A DNA stretch of 39,283 nt from Methylotenera_A sp040079935 (GTDB lineage Bacteria > Pseudomonadota > Gammaproteobacteria > Burkholderiales > Methylophilaceae), in assembly GCA_040079935.1 (NCBI GenBank), contig JBEBJI010000021.1, positions 1 through 39,283 of the forward strand, written 5' to 3'. The notes below the pieces were generated by a model, which worked only from the letters and a program-made list of their open reading frames with translations, was not told where the DNA came from and did no database searches. The stretch's first letter is position 1, and the number at the start of each line of letters is the position of its first letter. The position numbers were made by a program, and so were the translations under genes. Shown here in pieces: positions 1 through 7,622 of this stretch.

Positions 1-688
1 CCACCGTATTTGTAGAACAACCATTTGCCGCAATTGCCCTATCACGCACCGCCATACCTTTTGTTATCGGTACTGCATCGTCATTTACATCGTGAAGTAA
101 CCAAGTGGCCACCTTGCCTTTGCAGGCGTTGCTAAATAGACCGCTAGCAATAGCGGCGCTTGCGCGCAGCACATCACCGCGCTCACAGGCGAGTAGGTTG
201 CTAAAGCTGCCGCCAACACTAAAACCATAACTAAATATACGGTGACGATCAATACAGTATTGGTCTGAGACTGTCTCGAGCATGGTATTGAAGAAGGGTA
301 AGTCACTAGAGTTAGCACGGGGGTTCCAAAAATTATTCAAGCCGTCTGCGCTCACTATAATGGCATCATCTCTAGCGCTACGTTCGATGTTGAGACCACC
401 GTTTGAGCCAGTGCCGCCTGCGCCATGCCAGAGAAAAATAATAGGATAGGTATGATTAGAATCATACGTACTTGGAATACGCAGATTGTATGTGCGGTCT
501 TGATTATGCACACGGATTTTCATTGGTACGAAATTACCAGTACCTATTTTAGCTACTCCGCAGCCAGCATAGTGATGGCTTATCAGTGGTTTGTTTGACG
601 CAATTGGTTCCGTCGGGCTGCATGCTGTACATATGCAAAAAATAATTAGCATAAAAATATGCATATACTGTGATTTATCTTTTAACAT
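1..688 (-). CDS. Esterase/PHB-depolymerase-like lipoprotein (C-terminal part beyond window)
   Basis: This open frame runs off the left edge; 229 codons are visible. The N-terminus is a hydrophobic stretch ending in ICTAC, a plausible lipobox, so I expect a lipid-anchored envelope protein. The body resembles the LpqC / feruloyl-esterase / polyhydroxybutyrate depolymerase group of alpha/beta hydrolases. It shows HGAGGTGSNGG (oxyanion region), GFSVGG (nucleophile elbow with the likely catalytic Ser) and HDVNDDAVP, which resembles the HGxxDxxVP segment near the acid residue. The catalytic His should lie beyond the edge. No good ribosome binding site precedes the ATG at 688; an ATG eight codons inside is an alternative. 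The gene lies 49 bases after metY on the same strand and may be read through from it. The substrate is unknown. Confidence 0.72.
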   Translation of the reverse strand, partial: MLKDKSQYMHIFMLIIFCICTACSPTEPIASNKPLISHHYAGCGVAKIGTGNFVPMKIRVHNQDRTYNLRIPSTYDSNHTYPIIFLWHGAGGTGSNGGLNIERSARDDAIIVSADGLNNFWNPRANSSDLPFFNTMLETVSDQYCIDRHRIFSYGFSVGGSFSNLLACERGDVLRASAAIASGLFSNACKGKVATWLLHDVNDDAVPITKGMAVRDRAIAANGCSTNTV

Positions 689-737
689 TATGCTTTTTCG
701 TAGCTTTCAGATACAGAAATCCTCCAACAAGACTGCA

Positions 738-2009
738 TTACACTTTTGCCAGCGCTTGTTCTATATCTTCTAAAATATCATCAATGTGTTCAATGCCAAT
801 AGACAATCGCACCATGTCTTCGCTCACGCCTGCTTTTTTAAGCTCATCTGGGTTAAGTTGTCGATGCGTGGTGCTGGCAGGGTGACAAGCTAGTGATTTT
901 GCATCGCCAATATTCACCAAGCGCGTAATCAGTTTAAGTGCGTCTTGAAAGCGCGCGCCGCCTTTTGCGCCATCTTTTACGCCAAAGGTTAATATGCCCG
1001 ATGCGCGGCCGCCCATGTATTTATCCACCAAGGGTTTATCGGCATGGTCGCTTAAACCCGCGTAATTGACCCAGCTGGCTTTGTGGTGCGATTGTAAAAA
1101 TTGCGCCACTTTTAAAGTGTTGTCGCAAATTCTATCCATTCTTAATGCCAGCGTCTCAATGCCTTGCAGAATTAAAAAAGAGTTAAATGGCGAGATTGCC
1201 GCGCCAGTGTTGCGTAGCGGCACGACTCTGGCTCGCCCGATGTAGGCGGCTGGGCCGAGTGCCTCGGTATAAACCACGCCGTGGTATGAAACATCTGGTT
1301 CGTTTAAACGTTTAAAGCGTTTTTTATGCTCTGCCCAGGGGAACTTGCCGCTATCGACAATGGCGCCGCCAATACTGTTGCCATGGCCGCCTAAATATTT
1401 GGTGAGCGCATGCACCACAATATCTGCGCCAAACTCAATGGGGCGGCATAAATAGGGCGATGGCACGGTATTATCGACAATGAGCGGAATGCCGTGATCG
1501 TGCGCAATTTTGGCGAGTTTTTCAAAATCGGTAATGTTGCCTAAAGGATTACCCACCGATTCGCAAAAGATGGCTTTGGTTTTGTCATCAATCAACTTGG
1601 CAAAGGCGTCTGGCTCGCGATAATCGGCAAAGCGAACATTAATGCCGTATTGCGGCAAGGTGTGCGCAAATAAATTATATGTACCACCGTATAAGGTGCT
1701 GGCCGACACAATGTTGTCGCCCGCTTCAGCAATCGTCATAATGGAATAAGTAATTGCCGCCATGCCAGATGCCAATGCCAAGCCTGCGATGCCACCTTCT
1801 AGCTCGGCCACGCGCTTTTCTAGCACATCAGAAGTCGGGTTCATAATACGCGTATAAATATTGCCAGCGACTTTTAAATCAAACAAATCAGCACCGTGTT
1901 GTGTGTCATCAAACGCGTAAGACGTGGTTTGATAAATAGGGACAGCTACAGCCTTAGTAGTGGGATCTGGTGAGTATCCGCCATGTACTGCAATGGTATC
2001 TAATTTCAT
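738..2009 (-). CDS. metY: O-acetylhomoserine aminocarboxypropyltransferase (sulfhydrylase)
   Basis: This is a PLP enzyme of the Cys/Met metabolism family (423 residues, the usual MetY length). It would make homocysteine (or methionine with methanethiol) from O-acetylhomoserine and sulfide in the cytoplasm. The N-terminal KLDTIAVHGG, YTRIMNPTSDVLEKRVAELEGG, ASGMAAITYSI and the PLP lysine in HALTKYLGGHGNSIGG are all typical. I chose the ATG at 2009 because AAGG lies about 8 bases upstream. An in-frame TTG at 2024 would add five residues and overlap that binding site. The MetY subgroup is favoured over MetZ or MetB by length and by the segment between the PLP lysine and the C-terminal domain, which is longer than in MetB. 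Confidence 0.93.
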   Translation of the reverse strand: MKLDTIAVHGGYSPDPTTKAVAVPIYQTTSYAFDDTQHGADLFDLKVAGNIYTRIMNPTSDVLEKRVAELEGGIAGLALASGMAAITYSIMTIAEAGDNIVSASTLYGGTYNLFAHTLPQYGINVRFADYREPDAFAKLIDDKTKAIFCESVGNPLGNITDFEKLAKIAHDHGIPLIVDNTVPSPYLCRPIEFGADIVVHALTKYLGGHGNSIGGAIVDSGKFPWAEHKKRFKRLNEPDVSYHGVVYTEALGPAAYIGRARVVPLRNTGAAISPFNSFLILQGIETLALRMDRICDNTLKVAQFLQSHHKASWVNYAGLSDHADKPLVDKYMGGRASGILTFGVKDGAKGGARFQDALKLITRLVNIGDAKSLACHPASTTHRQLNPDELKKAGVSEDMVRLSIGIEHIDDILEDIEQALAKV

Positions 2010-2128
2010 ATATTTGCCTTTCAAGCGCCGGTTAACGTGTAGGTTTGATGACTATACGCAATTTTTGGGTGAGGCGTAAATACTTAAACAATATAACCTT
2101 ATATATTTTGTTTTAAGAGGCATTTAGG

Positions 2129-2170
2129 GATGCTCTGGGAACCTGATGGATATTGGCTTGTAGGGCATAT
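2129..2170 (+). repeat. 42-bp dispersed palindromic repeat, copy A
   Basis: These 42 bases match the reverse complement of 5043-5084 at 35 positions without gaps, including a 12-base identical core (ATGGATATTGGC). The ends can pair as a stem: ATGCTCTG against TAGGGCAT, where two of the eight pairs are G-U. The other copy has C-G/G-C pairs at the same two places. This is the behaviour of a mobile or structured palindromic element rather than of a chance match. Confidence 0.7.
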
Positions 2171-2223
2171 GCTTTTAGGCATTTCTTTATTTGTTTTATA
2201 ATTTAGCAATTAATATTTTCAAG

Positions 2224-2247
2224 AAATAACAGTATAAACTGTTATTT
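2224..2247. repeat. Perfect 10-bp inverted repeat with 4-base centre
   Basis: AAATAACAGT and ACTGTTATTT flank the centre ATAA, with no mismatch. It lies between divergent genes, about 100 bases before the PAP2 start. It could be an operator for a dimeric regulator or part of a transcript hairpin. AT content and the lack of a U-run argue against a terminator. Confidence 0.55.
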
Positions 2248-2346
2248 ATCAATTAGTTATGTCAAAAAACCTTCATTTTTCTATAACCCATTCGTCATAT
2301 TTGGCTGGCAAACTCTCAGCATCAACAATTGTAGTTGGAGATGCAA

Positions 2347-2895
2347 ATGTCAAACCGAATGCGTTTTTACTTAAATCGCTTTCACGCGCTAGATAGTGCG
2401 GTGTGCGTGACGGTGAGTCATACCAATCAATATCGTTTGATTCGCGATTGGTTTCGCATGATTAGTCGTTTGGGCGATGGTGTTTTTTGGTACACGCTGA
2501 TGGCGGCGATTTTAATTGTTGAACAAGGCGAAGGTTTAATGCCTGTGTTGCACATGTTGGCGGCTGGCCTTACTGGCACGCTGATTTATAAATGGCTGAA
2601 ACACAAAACGCATCGTCCGCGCCCTTATCAGGTGCGGCAAGATGTGTGGGTGGTGGGCAAGCCGCTCGATCATTTTAGTTTCCCCTCTGGGCACACGCTG
2701 CACGCGGTCGCATTTGGTTTAGTCGCCCTTTTTTATTACCCGTTGTTGGCGTTTTTGCTGATTCCGTTTATCGTCATGGTGGCGATGTCGCGCGTTATTT
2801 TAGGTTTGCATTATCCGAGCGATGTGTTGGCTGGCGCGACGATTGGTTATGTTATCGCGCAAATATCAATTCAGGTTTCAATAAGGATTCTTTAG
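2347..2895 (+). CDS. PAP2-family membrane phosphatase
   Basis: This 182-residue integral membrane protein has the full phosphatidic acid phosphatase type 2 signature: KTHRPRP (KxxxxxxRP motif), PSGHTLHAVA (PSGH motif with catalytic His) and SRVILGLHYPSDVLAG (SRxxxxxHxxxD motif). Several hydrophobic helices surround these motifs. Members dephosphorylate phosphatidic acid, lipid pyrophosphates or undecaprenyl diphosphate at the periplasmic face. I use the ATG at 2347 because GGAG lies 6 bases upstream; the ATG at 2341 sits directly on that binding site. The 3' end overlaps the end of the convergent phospholipase C gene by 4 bases. Next to a phospholipase C and a glycosyltransferase, a role in supplying diacylglycerol is plausible but inferred. 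Confidence 0.88.
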   Translation: MSNRMRFYLNRFHALDSAVCVTVSHTNQYRLIRDWFRMISRLGDGVFWYTLMAAILIVEQGEGLMPVLHMLAAGLTGTLIYKWLKHKTHRPRPYQVRQDVWVVGKPLDHFSFPSGHTLHAVAFGLVALFYYPLLAFLLIPFIVMVAMSRVILGLHYPSDVLAGATIGYVIAQISIQVSIRIL

Positions 2896-3737
2896 TAGGG
2901 ATTCTTGGTTTTATATAATTTGATAGGCGTTGCCAAGCGCGCACTCAAGTCATTCAAACACTTCTTGCGCCAAGCAACCATTTCCGCCATGTTCAGATGA
3001 TTGAGTTCTGGTTGCCAATTTGGGTGTTTGCCTTGAAAAGGTTTGTCAAAATGCATCAACGCATGACTGGTATGCGTTAAATAATAGTTTAGATTCTTTA
3101 CGAAGTCAGTATCGCTTAGCTTTAGCACTTGCAACATTATTGACGACAAACCGCTCACTCTTAGTAAGCCATCTGCCCAAGCCAGTTGTTTTAATTTTGT
3201 TTTCGCTAGCTGCGGCGTTACTTCAAAACATGGCGCAATAAACACGCTTAGCTCCTCGATATGCGTCAAAATTAGATGATGAGGGCAGTGCGGTATGTGC
3301 TTGGCAATGTGCGCGTCCATTGCCCATTCTGAGCTAATGTGCGTAGCGATGGTTTTATTCATCCACTTTGCTTCGTGCGCTGGCACAAAGTGATTATGCG
3401 CAATGACATCTACAAATAAATGGCTGGTGTAGCCAATCGCCATAGCAATTTCCTGCTCAGAGTTCGCACTTTTAACCAAAATCTCGGCTTTTTCCCATTT
3501 GTGCGTGGTGTGAAACGATTTGGAAATCACTGCCAAATCAGGCAAACAAGCGCCAGCCATGACCAATTTAGGGAATTTTCTAATGGCTTGCTGGATTTTG
3601 GGGTCCATCAGCGGCATGGTCGCCATCATCCACTGCGAAAATAAAATATGCGTGTATAAACCCCACGCGCTTGCATCCACCGCATAAAGGCTCATCGGCA
3701 AGCCCCACAACAGTTTGATATAAAAATGCTTTTTCAT
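2892..3737 (-). CDS. Exported zinc-dependent phospholipase C family protein
   Basis: This 281-residue protein belongs to the zinc-dependent phospholipase C/S1-P1 nuclease-like family (Zn_dep_PLPC). The N-terminus is a signal peptide ending ASA; cleavage after residue 24 exposes Trp25 as the new N-terminus, as in Bacillus cereus PLC and clostridial alpha-toxin, where the N-terminal Trp binds zinc. Counterparts of the other ligands are visible: His30, Asp67, His76 or His79, His106-x3-Asp110, His114 or His116, and His133-x3-Glu137. The expected role is hydrolysis of phospholipids to diacylglycerol plus a phospho-headgroup, outside the cytoplasm. I prefer the ATG at 3737: it starts a clean signal peptide, while the GTG at 3782 lies inside a PHO box. 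No strong ribosome binding site is seen. The zinc-ligand assignment is from memory. Confidence 0.83.
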   Translation of the reverse strand: MKKHFYIKLLWGLPMSLYAVDASAWGLYTHILFSQWMMATMPLMDPKIQQAIRKFPKLVMAGACLPDLAVISKSFHTTHKWEKAEILVKSANSEQEIAMAIGYTSHLFVDVIAHNHFVPAHEAKWMNKTIATHISSEWAMDAHIAKHIPHCPHHLILTHIEELSVFIAPCFEVTPQLAKTKLKQLAWADGLLRVSGLSSIMLQVLKLSDTDFVKNLNYYLTHTSHALMHFDKPFQGKHPNWQPELNHLNMAEMVAWRKKCLNDLSARLATPIKLYKTKNPY

Positions 3738-3771
3738 TTCGCGTACTTTCACACTAAATCGTGAACCTCGA

Positions 3772-3789
3772 ATGACAGTCACATGACAG
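3772..3789 (-). promoter_or_regulatory. PHO box of the phospholipase C gene
   Basis: On the minus strand two identical CTGTCAT repeats are separated by four bases (GTGA), which is the PhoB site architecture. It points toward the phospholipase C gene. The -10 element 11 bases further on (GATTTA) is weak. Both half-sites match the consensus perfectly, the best pair in the window. Confidence 0.8.
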
Positions 3790-3812
3790 TTTTATGAAAA
3801 AGTAGTGCGTCC

Positions 3813-3846
3813 TATTCATAGAGCTGTCATAATAAATAGGTACTAT
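3813..3846 (+). promoter_or_regulatory. PHO box and -10 of the glycosyltransferase gene
   Basis: TATTCAT and CTGTCAT are separated by four bases (AGAG). Ten bases after the second repeat lies TACTAT (3841-3846), a reasonable -10. The second half-site is perfect; the first keeps TCAT only. The geometry is the same as at pstS and the porin, which supports a real PhoB-dependent promoter. Confidence 0.68.
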
Positions 3847-3874
3847 AAAAATCACTAAAATAGTGGCTAACTTA

Positions 3875-5092
3875 ATGAATATATTACTTATTTCAGACGT
3901 TTACTTTCCGCGAGTGAATGGCGTTTCTACCTCGATTAAAACCTTCACAGAGCAACTGCAAAAATTAGGTCACACGGTGCATATAATCACGCCAGGTTAC
4001 GGTGTAGAAACCGCAGATGAAGCTGAGGGTAAAAAATGGATAACGCGCGTGCCAGCACGAAAAATTTTCTTCGATCCCGAAGATTACTTGATGAAATATC
4101 AAGAAGCTTTAAAACTTTTGCCGATATTAAAAGATAAAAAATTTGATATTATTCATATACATACACCGTTTATTGCACATTATGCGGGCTTAAAGTTGGG
4201 TAAGTTATTAAGTATTCCAGTCGTTGAAACATACCATACTTTTTTTGAGGATTACTTGCATCATTATTTGCCGTGGATTCCTAAAGGTGTAGCAAAAAGC
4301 TTGGCTAGATTAATCTCAAAAAAACAATGTAATCAAGTAGATGCGATTGTTGCACCATCGCAACCCATGTTGGATGTGCTACGCAGTTACGGCATCACCA
4401 GCAAAGCCGCAGTGATTGCCACTGGTTTGCAAGCGCATAGTTTTGCCGAGGCCGATGGTGCGGCTTTTAGATCGAAATATGGTATTGCGCAAAATCGCCC
4501 TATGTTACTTTATGTGGGGCGCGTGGCGTTTGAAAAGAATATCGATTTTTTAGTGAGAATGGTTAAGTTGTTAAGCGAAAATATGCCAGATATTTTATTG
4601 GTAATTACTGGAGAAGGACCAGCAGAAAGAAGTTTGCGTGCTTTAGTTAAAACGCTAGGCATCGAAAAAAATGTGCAATTTATTGGATATTTAGATAGAA
4701 ATACCGAATTGAATGCCTGCTATCAAGCTGCCGATATTTTTGTATTCGCCTCAAAAAGTGAAACGCAAGGTTTGGTGTTGCTTGAGGCCATGGCGCAAGG
4801 CACGCCAACGGTAGCAATTGCCGAGCTTGGAACCTCGTCGATATTGGTTGAGGGGCAAGGTGCCATGATAGCTGTGGAAGATGAAGCGGAGTTTGCGCAT
4901 AAAGTGCAGACTTTGCTTGCAAACCCGGTGCATCGTGAACATTTGGGTCAACGTGCAAGAGAATATGCTTACAACAAATGGTCTGCAGAAACACAGGCAG
5001 AACATATGTTGAGCTTTTATTTAGAGGTAATTAACGGAAAAAATATGCCCTGTAGGCCAATATCCATGCGGCTCCCAGGGCATCTATTTTAA
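3875..5092 (+). CDS. Family-4 glycosyltransferase (diacylglycerol glycosyltransferase-like)
   Basis: This is a 405-residue GT-B fold glycosyltransferase of family GT4. The N-terminal domain has DVYFPRVNGVSTSI, the glycine-rich acceptor-side loop. The C-terminal domain has LLYVGRVAFEKN and the E-x7-E nucleotide-sugar motif within SETQGLVLLEA. Overall it resembles the GT4 enzymes that make alpha-glycosyl diacylglycerols and PimB-like enzymes; the sugar and acceptor cannot be read from the sequence. It should act at the inner face of the cytoplasmic membrane. ATG 3875 gives the standard start; an in-frame GTG at 3863 is an alternative. The PHO box upstream predicts induction by phosphate limitation. 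Its last 14 or so codons are formed by a dispersed palindromic repeat (5043-5084), so the C-terminal tail is probably not original. Confidence 0.88.
   Translation: MNILLISDVYFPRVNGVSTSIKTFTEQLQKLGHTVHIITPGYGVETADEAEGKKWITRVPARKIFFDPEDYLMKYQEALKLLPILKDKKFDIIHIHTPFIAHYAGLKLGKLLSIPVVETYHTFFEDYLHHYLPWIPKGVAKSLARLISKKQCNQVDAIVAPSQPMLDVLRSYGITSKAAVIATGLQAHSFAEADGAAFRSKYGIAQNRPMLLYVGRVAFEKNIDFLVRMVKLLSENMPDILLVITGEGPAERSLRALVKTLGIEKNVQFIGYLDRNTELNACYQAADIFVFASKSETQGLVLLEAMAQGTPTVAIAELGTSSILVEGQGAMIAVEDEAEFAHKVQTLLANPVHREHLGQRAREYAYNKWSAETQAEHMLSFYLEVINGKNMPCRPISMRLPGHLF
5043..5084 (-). repeat. 42-bp dispersed palindromic repeat, copy B
   Basis: This is the reverse-strand partner of 2129-2170 (35 of 42 identical). 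Its ends, ATGCCCTG and CAGGGCAT, pair perfectly over 8 bases, with a further GCC/GGC stem inside. It lies within the last codons of the glycosyltransferase gene and encodes its tail, with the stop codon a few bases beyond. It may also act as a 3' hairpin for that transcript. Confidence 0.7.
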
Positions 5093-5116
5093 AAAAATTA
5101 TAGTAAATAATTAGTT

Positions 5117-5821
5117 TTAATCTTTAGCGGTTTCTTCCATCTCTTCCATGCTAATGTGGCGCACATCTTTGCCTTTTACCATGTAGACGACATATTCCGA
5201 GATATTTTTTGCGTGGTCGCCAATGCGCTCGATGGCTTTCGATACGAACAACACTTCTAGCGCCATGGTAATGGTGCGTGGGTCTTCCAGCATAAAAGTA
5301 ATGAGCTGACGAATCGTCATTTGGTATTGTTCATCCACTTCTTCGTCCATGTGCGCAATCTCAAGCACTTTGGTCGCGTCAGAACGCGCGAATGCGTCTA
5401 GCGCCATGTGTAACATATCGCGCGTGAGGTTGGCCATGGTTTTAATTTCTGCAAAACGCGGTGACCATACGCGGTCTGTCTCATTAGATTTTATCGCATA
5501 ACGCGCAATTTTAGCGGCTTCATCACCAATTCGCTCGAGGTCGGTAATGGTTTTAATCATCATTAGCACCATGCGCAAATCGCCTGCGGTTGGCTGACGG
5601 CGCGCAATAATGCGGCTGCAATCTTCATCCACTTGTACTTCCAGCGCGTTTACTTGATGATCTTTTTTAATCACACTTTTGGCAAGTTTTGGGTTGGTGT
5701 GCACTAACGCATCAAGCGCGTCAGTAATTTGTTGCTCCACTAGCGCGCCCATCTCTAGCACCTTAGCGCGCACTGCTTCTAGCTCGGCATCGTATTGTTT
5801 AAAAATGTGTTCAGATTGCAT
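5117..5821 (-). CDS. phoU: Phosphate signalling protein PhoU
   Basis: This 234-residue protein is the standard PhoU length, two three-helix repeats that bind metal. The paired motifs are visible: EDCSRIIARRQPTAGDLRMV and ERIGDEAAKIAR in the first half, AIERIGDHAKNISEYVVYMVKG in the second. PhoU links the Pst transporter to the PhoR/PhoB two-component system and represses the Pho response when phosphate is plentiful. The ATG at 5821 has AAGGAA upstream. It is the last gene of the pst operon, 26 bases after pstB, and converges on the glycosyltransferase gene with only 24 bases between stop codons. Confidence 0.96.
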   Translation of the reverse strand: MQSEHIFKQYDAELEAVRAKVLEMGALVEQQITDALDALVHTNPKLAKSVIKKDHQVNALEVQVDEDCSRIIARRQPTAGDLRMVLMMIKTITDLERIGDEAAKIARYAIKSNETDRVWSPRFAEIKTMANLTRDMLHMALDAFARSDATKVLEIAHMDEEVDEQYQMTIRQLITFMLEDPRTITMALEVLFVSKAIERIGDHAKNISEYVVYMVKGKDVRHISMEEMEETAKD

Positions 5822-5847
5822 AGTATTTCCTTATTTTTGCAATGGAA

Positions 5848-6627
5848 TTAACCAAATTTACCGGTAATGTAGTCTTCCGTTTCTTTCCTGCTAGGGCGCG
5901 TAAAAATCGTGTTAGTGTCGTCATATTCCATCAACTCACCAAGGTACATATACGCGGTGTAATCCGATACGCGCGCTGCTTGTTGCATGTTGTGCGTCAC
6001 CACCAAAATCGTCAGTTTTTGTTTTAGTTCACTCATAAGCTCTTCAATGTTAGCAGTAGCAATCGGGTCAAGCGCAGAAGTTGGCTCATCAAATAGCATG
6101 ATCTCTGGGTCAGTTGCCAGTGCGCGCGCAATGCACAAACGTTGTTGCTGGCCGCCAGATAAGTTAAACGCTAAATCTTGCAACCTGTCTTTTGCTTCGT
6201 TCCACAAAGCTGCACCTTTAAGGGCTTCTTCCACCTTGTCATCTAACATGCGCTTGTTACTTTCACCGCGCACGCGTAGACCGTAAGCCACGTTTTCATA
6301 AATACTTTTAGGAAAAGGATTAGGTTTTTGAAACACCATACTAATGCGCATACGCACTTCAATCGGGTCTACGCCGTGTTCTAAGATGTTGGTGTTGTCG
6401 GGGTGCATGACAATTTGACCCTGGTATTTATTGCCAGGATACAAATCGTGCATGCGGTTAAAGCAGCGCAAAAATGTCGATTTCCCGCAGCCAGAAGGGC
6501 CAATTAGTGCAGTGATTTTATTTTCATACAACGGCATGTTCACACTTTTAAGCGCGTGGTTACCGCCGTTATAAAAAAAGTTAAGGTCGCGAGATTCGGC
6601 TTTAATTGGAGTTGTTGGGGTAATCAT
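5848..6627 (-). CDS. pstB: Phosphate ABC transporter ATP-binding protein PstB
   Basis: This is a 259-residue ABC ATPase with all core motifs: GPSGCGKST (Walker A), VFQKPNPFP (Q-loop with the NPFP typical of PstB), LSGGQQQRL (signature), IMLFDEPTSALDP (Walker B) and VVTHNMQQAARV (H-loop). It powers high-affinity phosphate import through PstCA. It lies between pstA and phoU, 20 bases downstream of pstA. Confidence 0.97.
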   Translation of the reverse strand: MITPTTPIKAESRDLNFFYNGGNHALKSVNMPLYENKITALIGPSGCGKSTFLRCFNRMHDLYPGNKYQGQIVMHPDNTNILEHGVDPIEVRMRISMVFQKPNPFPKSIYENVAYGLRVRGESNKRMLDDKVEEALKGAALWNEAKDRLQDLAFNLSGGQQQRLCIARALATDPEIMLFDEPTSALDPIATANIEELMSELKQKLTILVVTHNMQQAARVSDYTAYMYLGELMEYDDTNTIFTRPSRKETEDYITGKFG

Positions 6628-6647
6628 ATTTTATAAAACCTTAAAAT

Positions 6648-7610
6648 TTACCATTTGATGTTTTTGCGAATTTTATAACGCAAGTAAATTGCAGTACCGT
6701 TCATTAGCAAGGTGACGACAATAATGAGCGCGCCAGTGGCAGCAGCGTTGATGTGAAACGCGTGATCTGGGCGCGATAGCCAGTTAAACATTTGTATTGG
6801 CATGGCGGTAAAGTCAGAACTTAACCATTCAAAATTTAAAAATGGCGGCGTACTGCTAATGGGTGATGTTGGCAAGTAGGCAATATAGGTAGCTGCGCCA
6901 ATTGTTACTAGTGGTGCGGTTTCGCCCAACGCACGCGCCATGCCAATAATGACACCCGTTAAAATGCCGCCATAGGAATATTTCAATACATGGTCGTACA
7001 CTACTTGCCATTTGGTGGCACCAACCGCGTAGGCGGCTTCACGAATCGCAGCTGGGATTGCACGAATAGACTCACGCGTGGAGACGATGACAATCGGCAA
7101 AATGAGTAAACCCAAGGTTAAACCTGCAGTTAGAATGCTGCTGCCTAGACCAAATATATAAACAAATAAACTGAGCGCGAGTAGACCGTAGATAATCGAT
7201 GGCACGCCCGCAAGGTTGGTCACATTAATTTCGATGAGGTCGGAAAACCAGTTTTTGGGTGCGTATTCCTCTAAATATAAACCTGCTGCTACGCCCATCG
7301 GCACAGCTGTTATAAAAGTAATTAGCATAATTAGAGCCGAACCCACCCAAGCAGACAGTATTCCTGCATTCACGGCACGACGTGATGGAAAGTTACTTAA
7401 AAAATCCAAATTAAATCGCTCATGGCCATCAATAACTAAGTCAGTAAATAACGTAATCAGTGTAAGTAATGCTAGCATTAATGCCAGCAAGCCAATGGCT
7501 GAAAAAATATAATCATTGAGTTTATGGCGCTTAATCATTGCGCGTACAGCGTCAAGATTTTTAAGCACAGATGCTTGTTTAGGCGATTCTGATAATGCGT
7601 CAGTTGTCAT
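6648..7610 (-). CDS. pstA: Phosphate ABC transporter permease PstA
   Basis: This is an inner membrane permease of about 320 residues with six expected helices. The EAA-like loop is visible (IREAAYAVGATKWQVVYDHVLKYS), as is GMARALGETAPLVTIGA, both typical of PstA. I use the ATG at 7610 (MTTDALSESP). A GTG at 7622, directly against the pstC stop codon, would add four residues and is equally possible because neither has a strong binding site. It pairs with PstC to form the channel. Confidence 0.94.
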   Translation of the reverse strand: MTTDALSESPKQASVLKNLDAVRAMIKRHKLNDYIFSAIGLLALMLALLTLITLFTDLVIDGHERFNLDFLSNFPSRRAVNAGILSAWVGSALIMLITFITAVPMGVAAGLYLEEYAPKNWFSDLIEINVTNLAGVPSIIYGLLALSLFVYIFGLGSSILTAGLTLGLLILPIVIVSTRESIRAIPAAIREAAYAVGATKWQVVYDHVLKYSYGGILTGVIIGMARALGETAPLVTIGAATYIAYLPTSPISSTPPFLNFEWLSSDFTAMPIQMFNWLSRPDHAFHINAAATGALIIVVTLLMNGTAIYLRYKIRKNIKW

Positions 7611-7622
7611 ATTATTGCTCAC

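Larger units (their letters stand above)
2010..2346. other. Divergent intergenic region metY / PAP2 gene (337 bases)
   Basis: No gene is seen here. The stretch is AT-rich and carries the promoters of two divergent genes. TATAGT at 2051-2056 (minus strand) is a possible -10 for metY but has only a poor -35. It also holds one copy of a dispersed palindromic repeat (2129-2170) and a perfect 10-base inverted repeat (2224-2247), listed separately. I found no convincing SAM-type riboswitch in front of metY. Confidence 0.5.

Noticed and set aside
2010..2128. SAM or SAH riboswitch upstream of metY
   Set aside because: The region is short and I could not find the conserved core or a matching stem arrangement of any SAM-II, SAM-V or SAH type.
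2259..2276. PHO-box-like pair ATGTCAA / CCTTCAT with a 4-base spacer before the PAP2 gene
   Set aside because: Each half has two mismatches and the nearest -10 (TATAAC, 2282) is 5 rather than 10 bases away, unlike the other boxes in the window.
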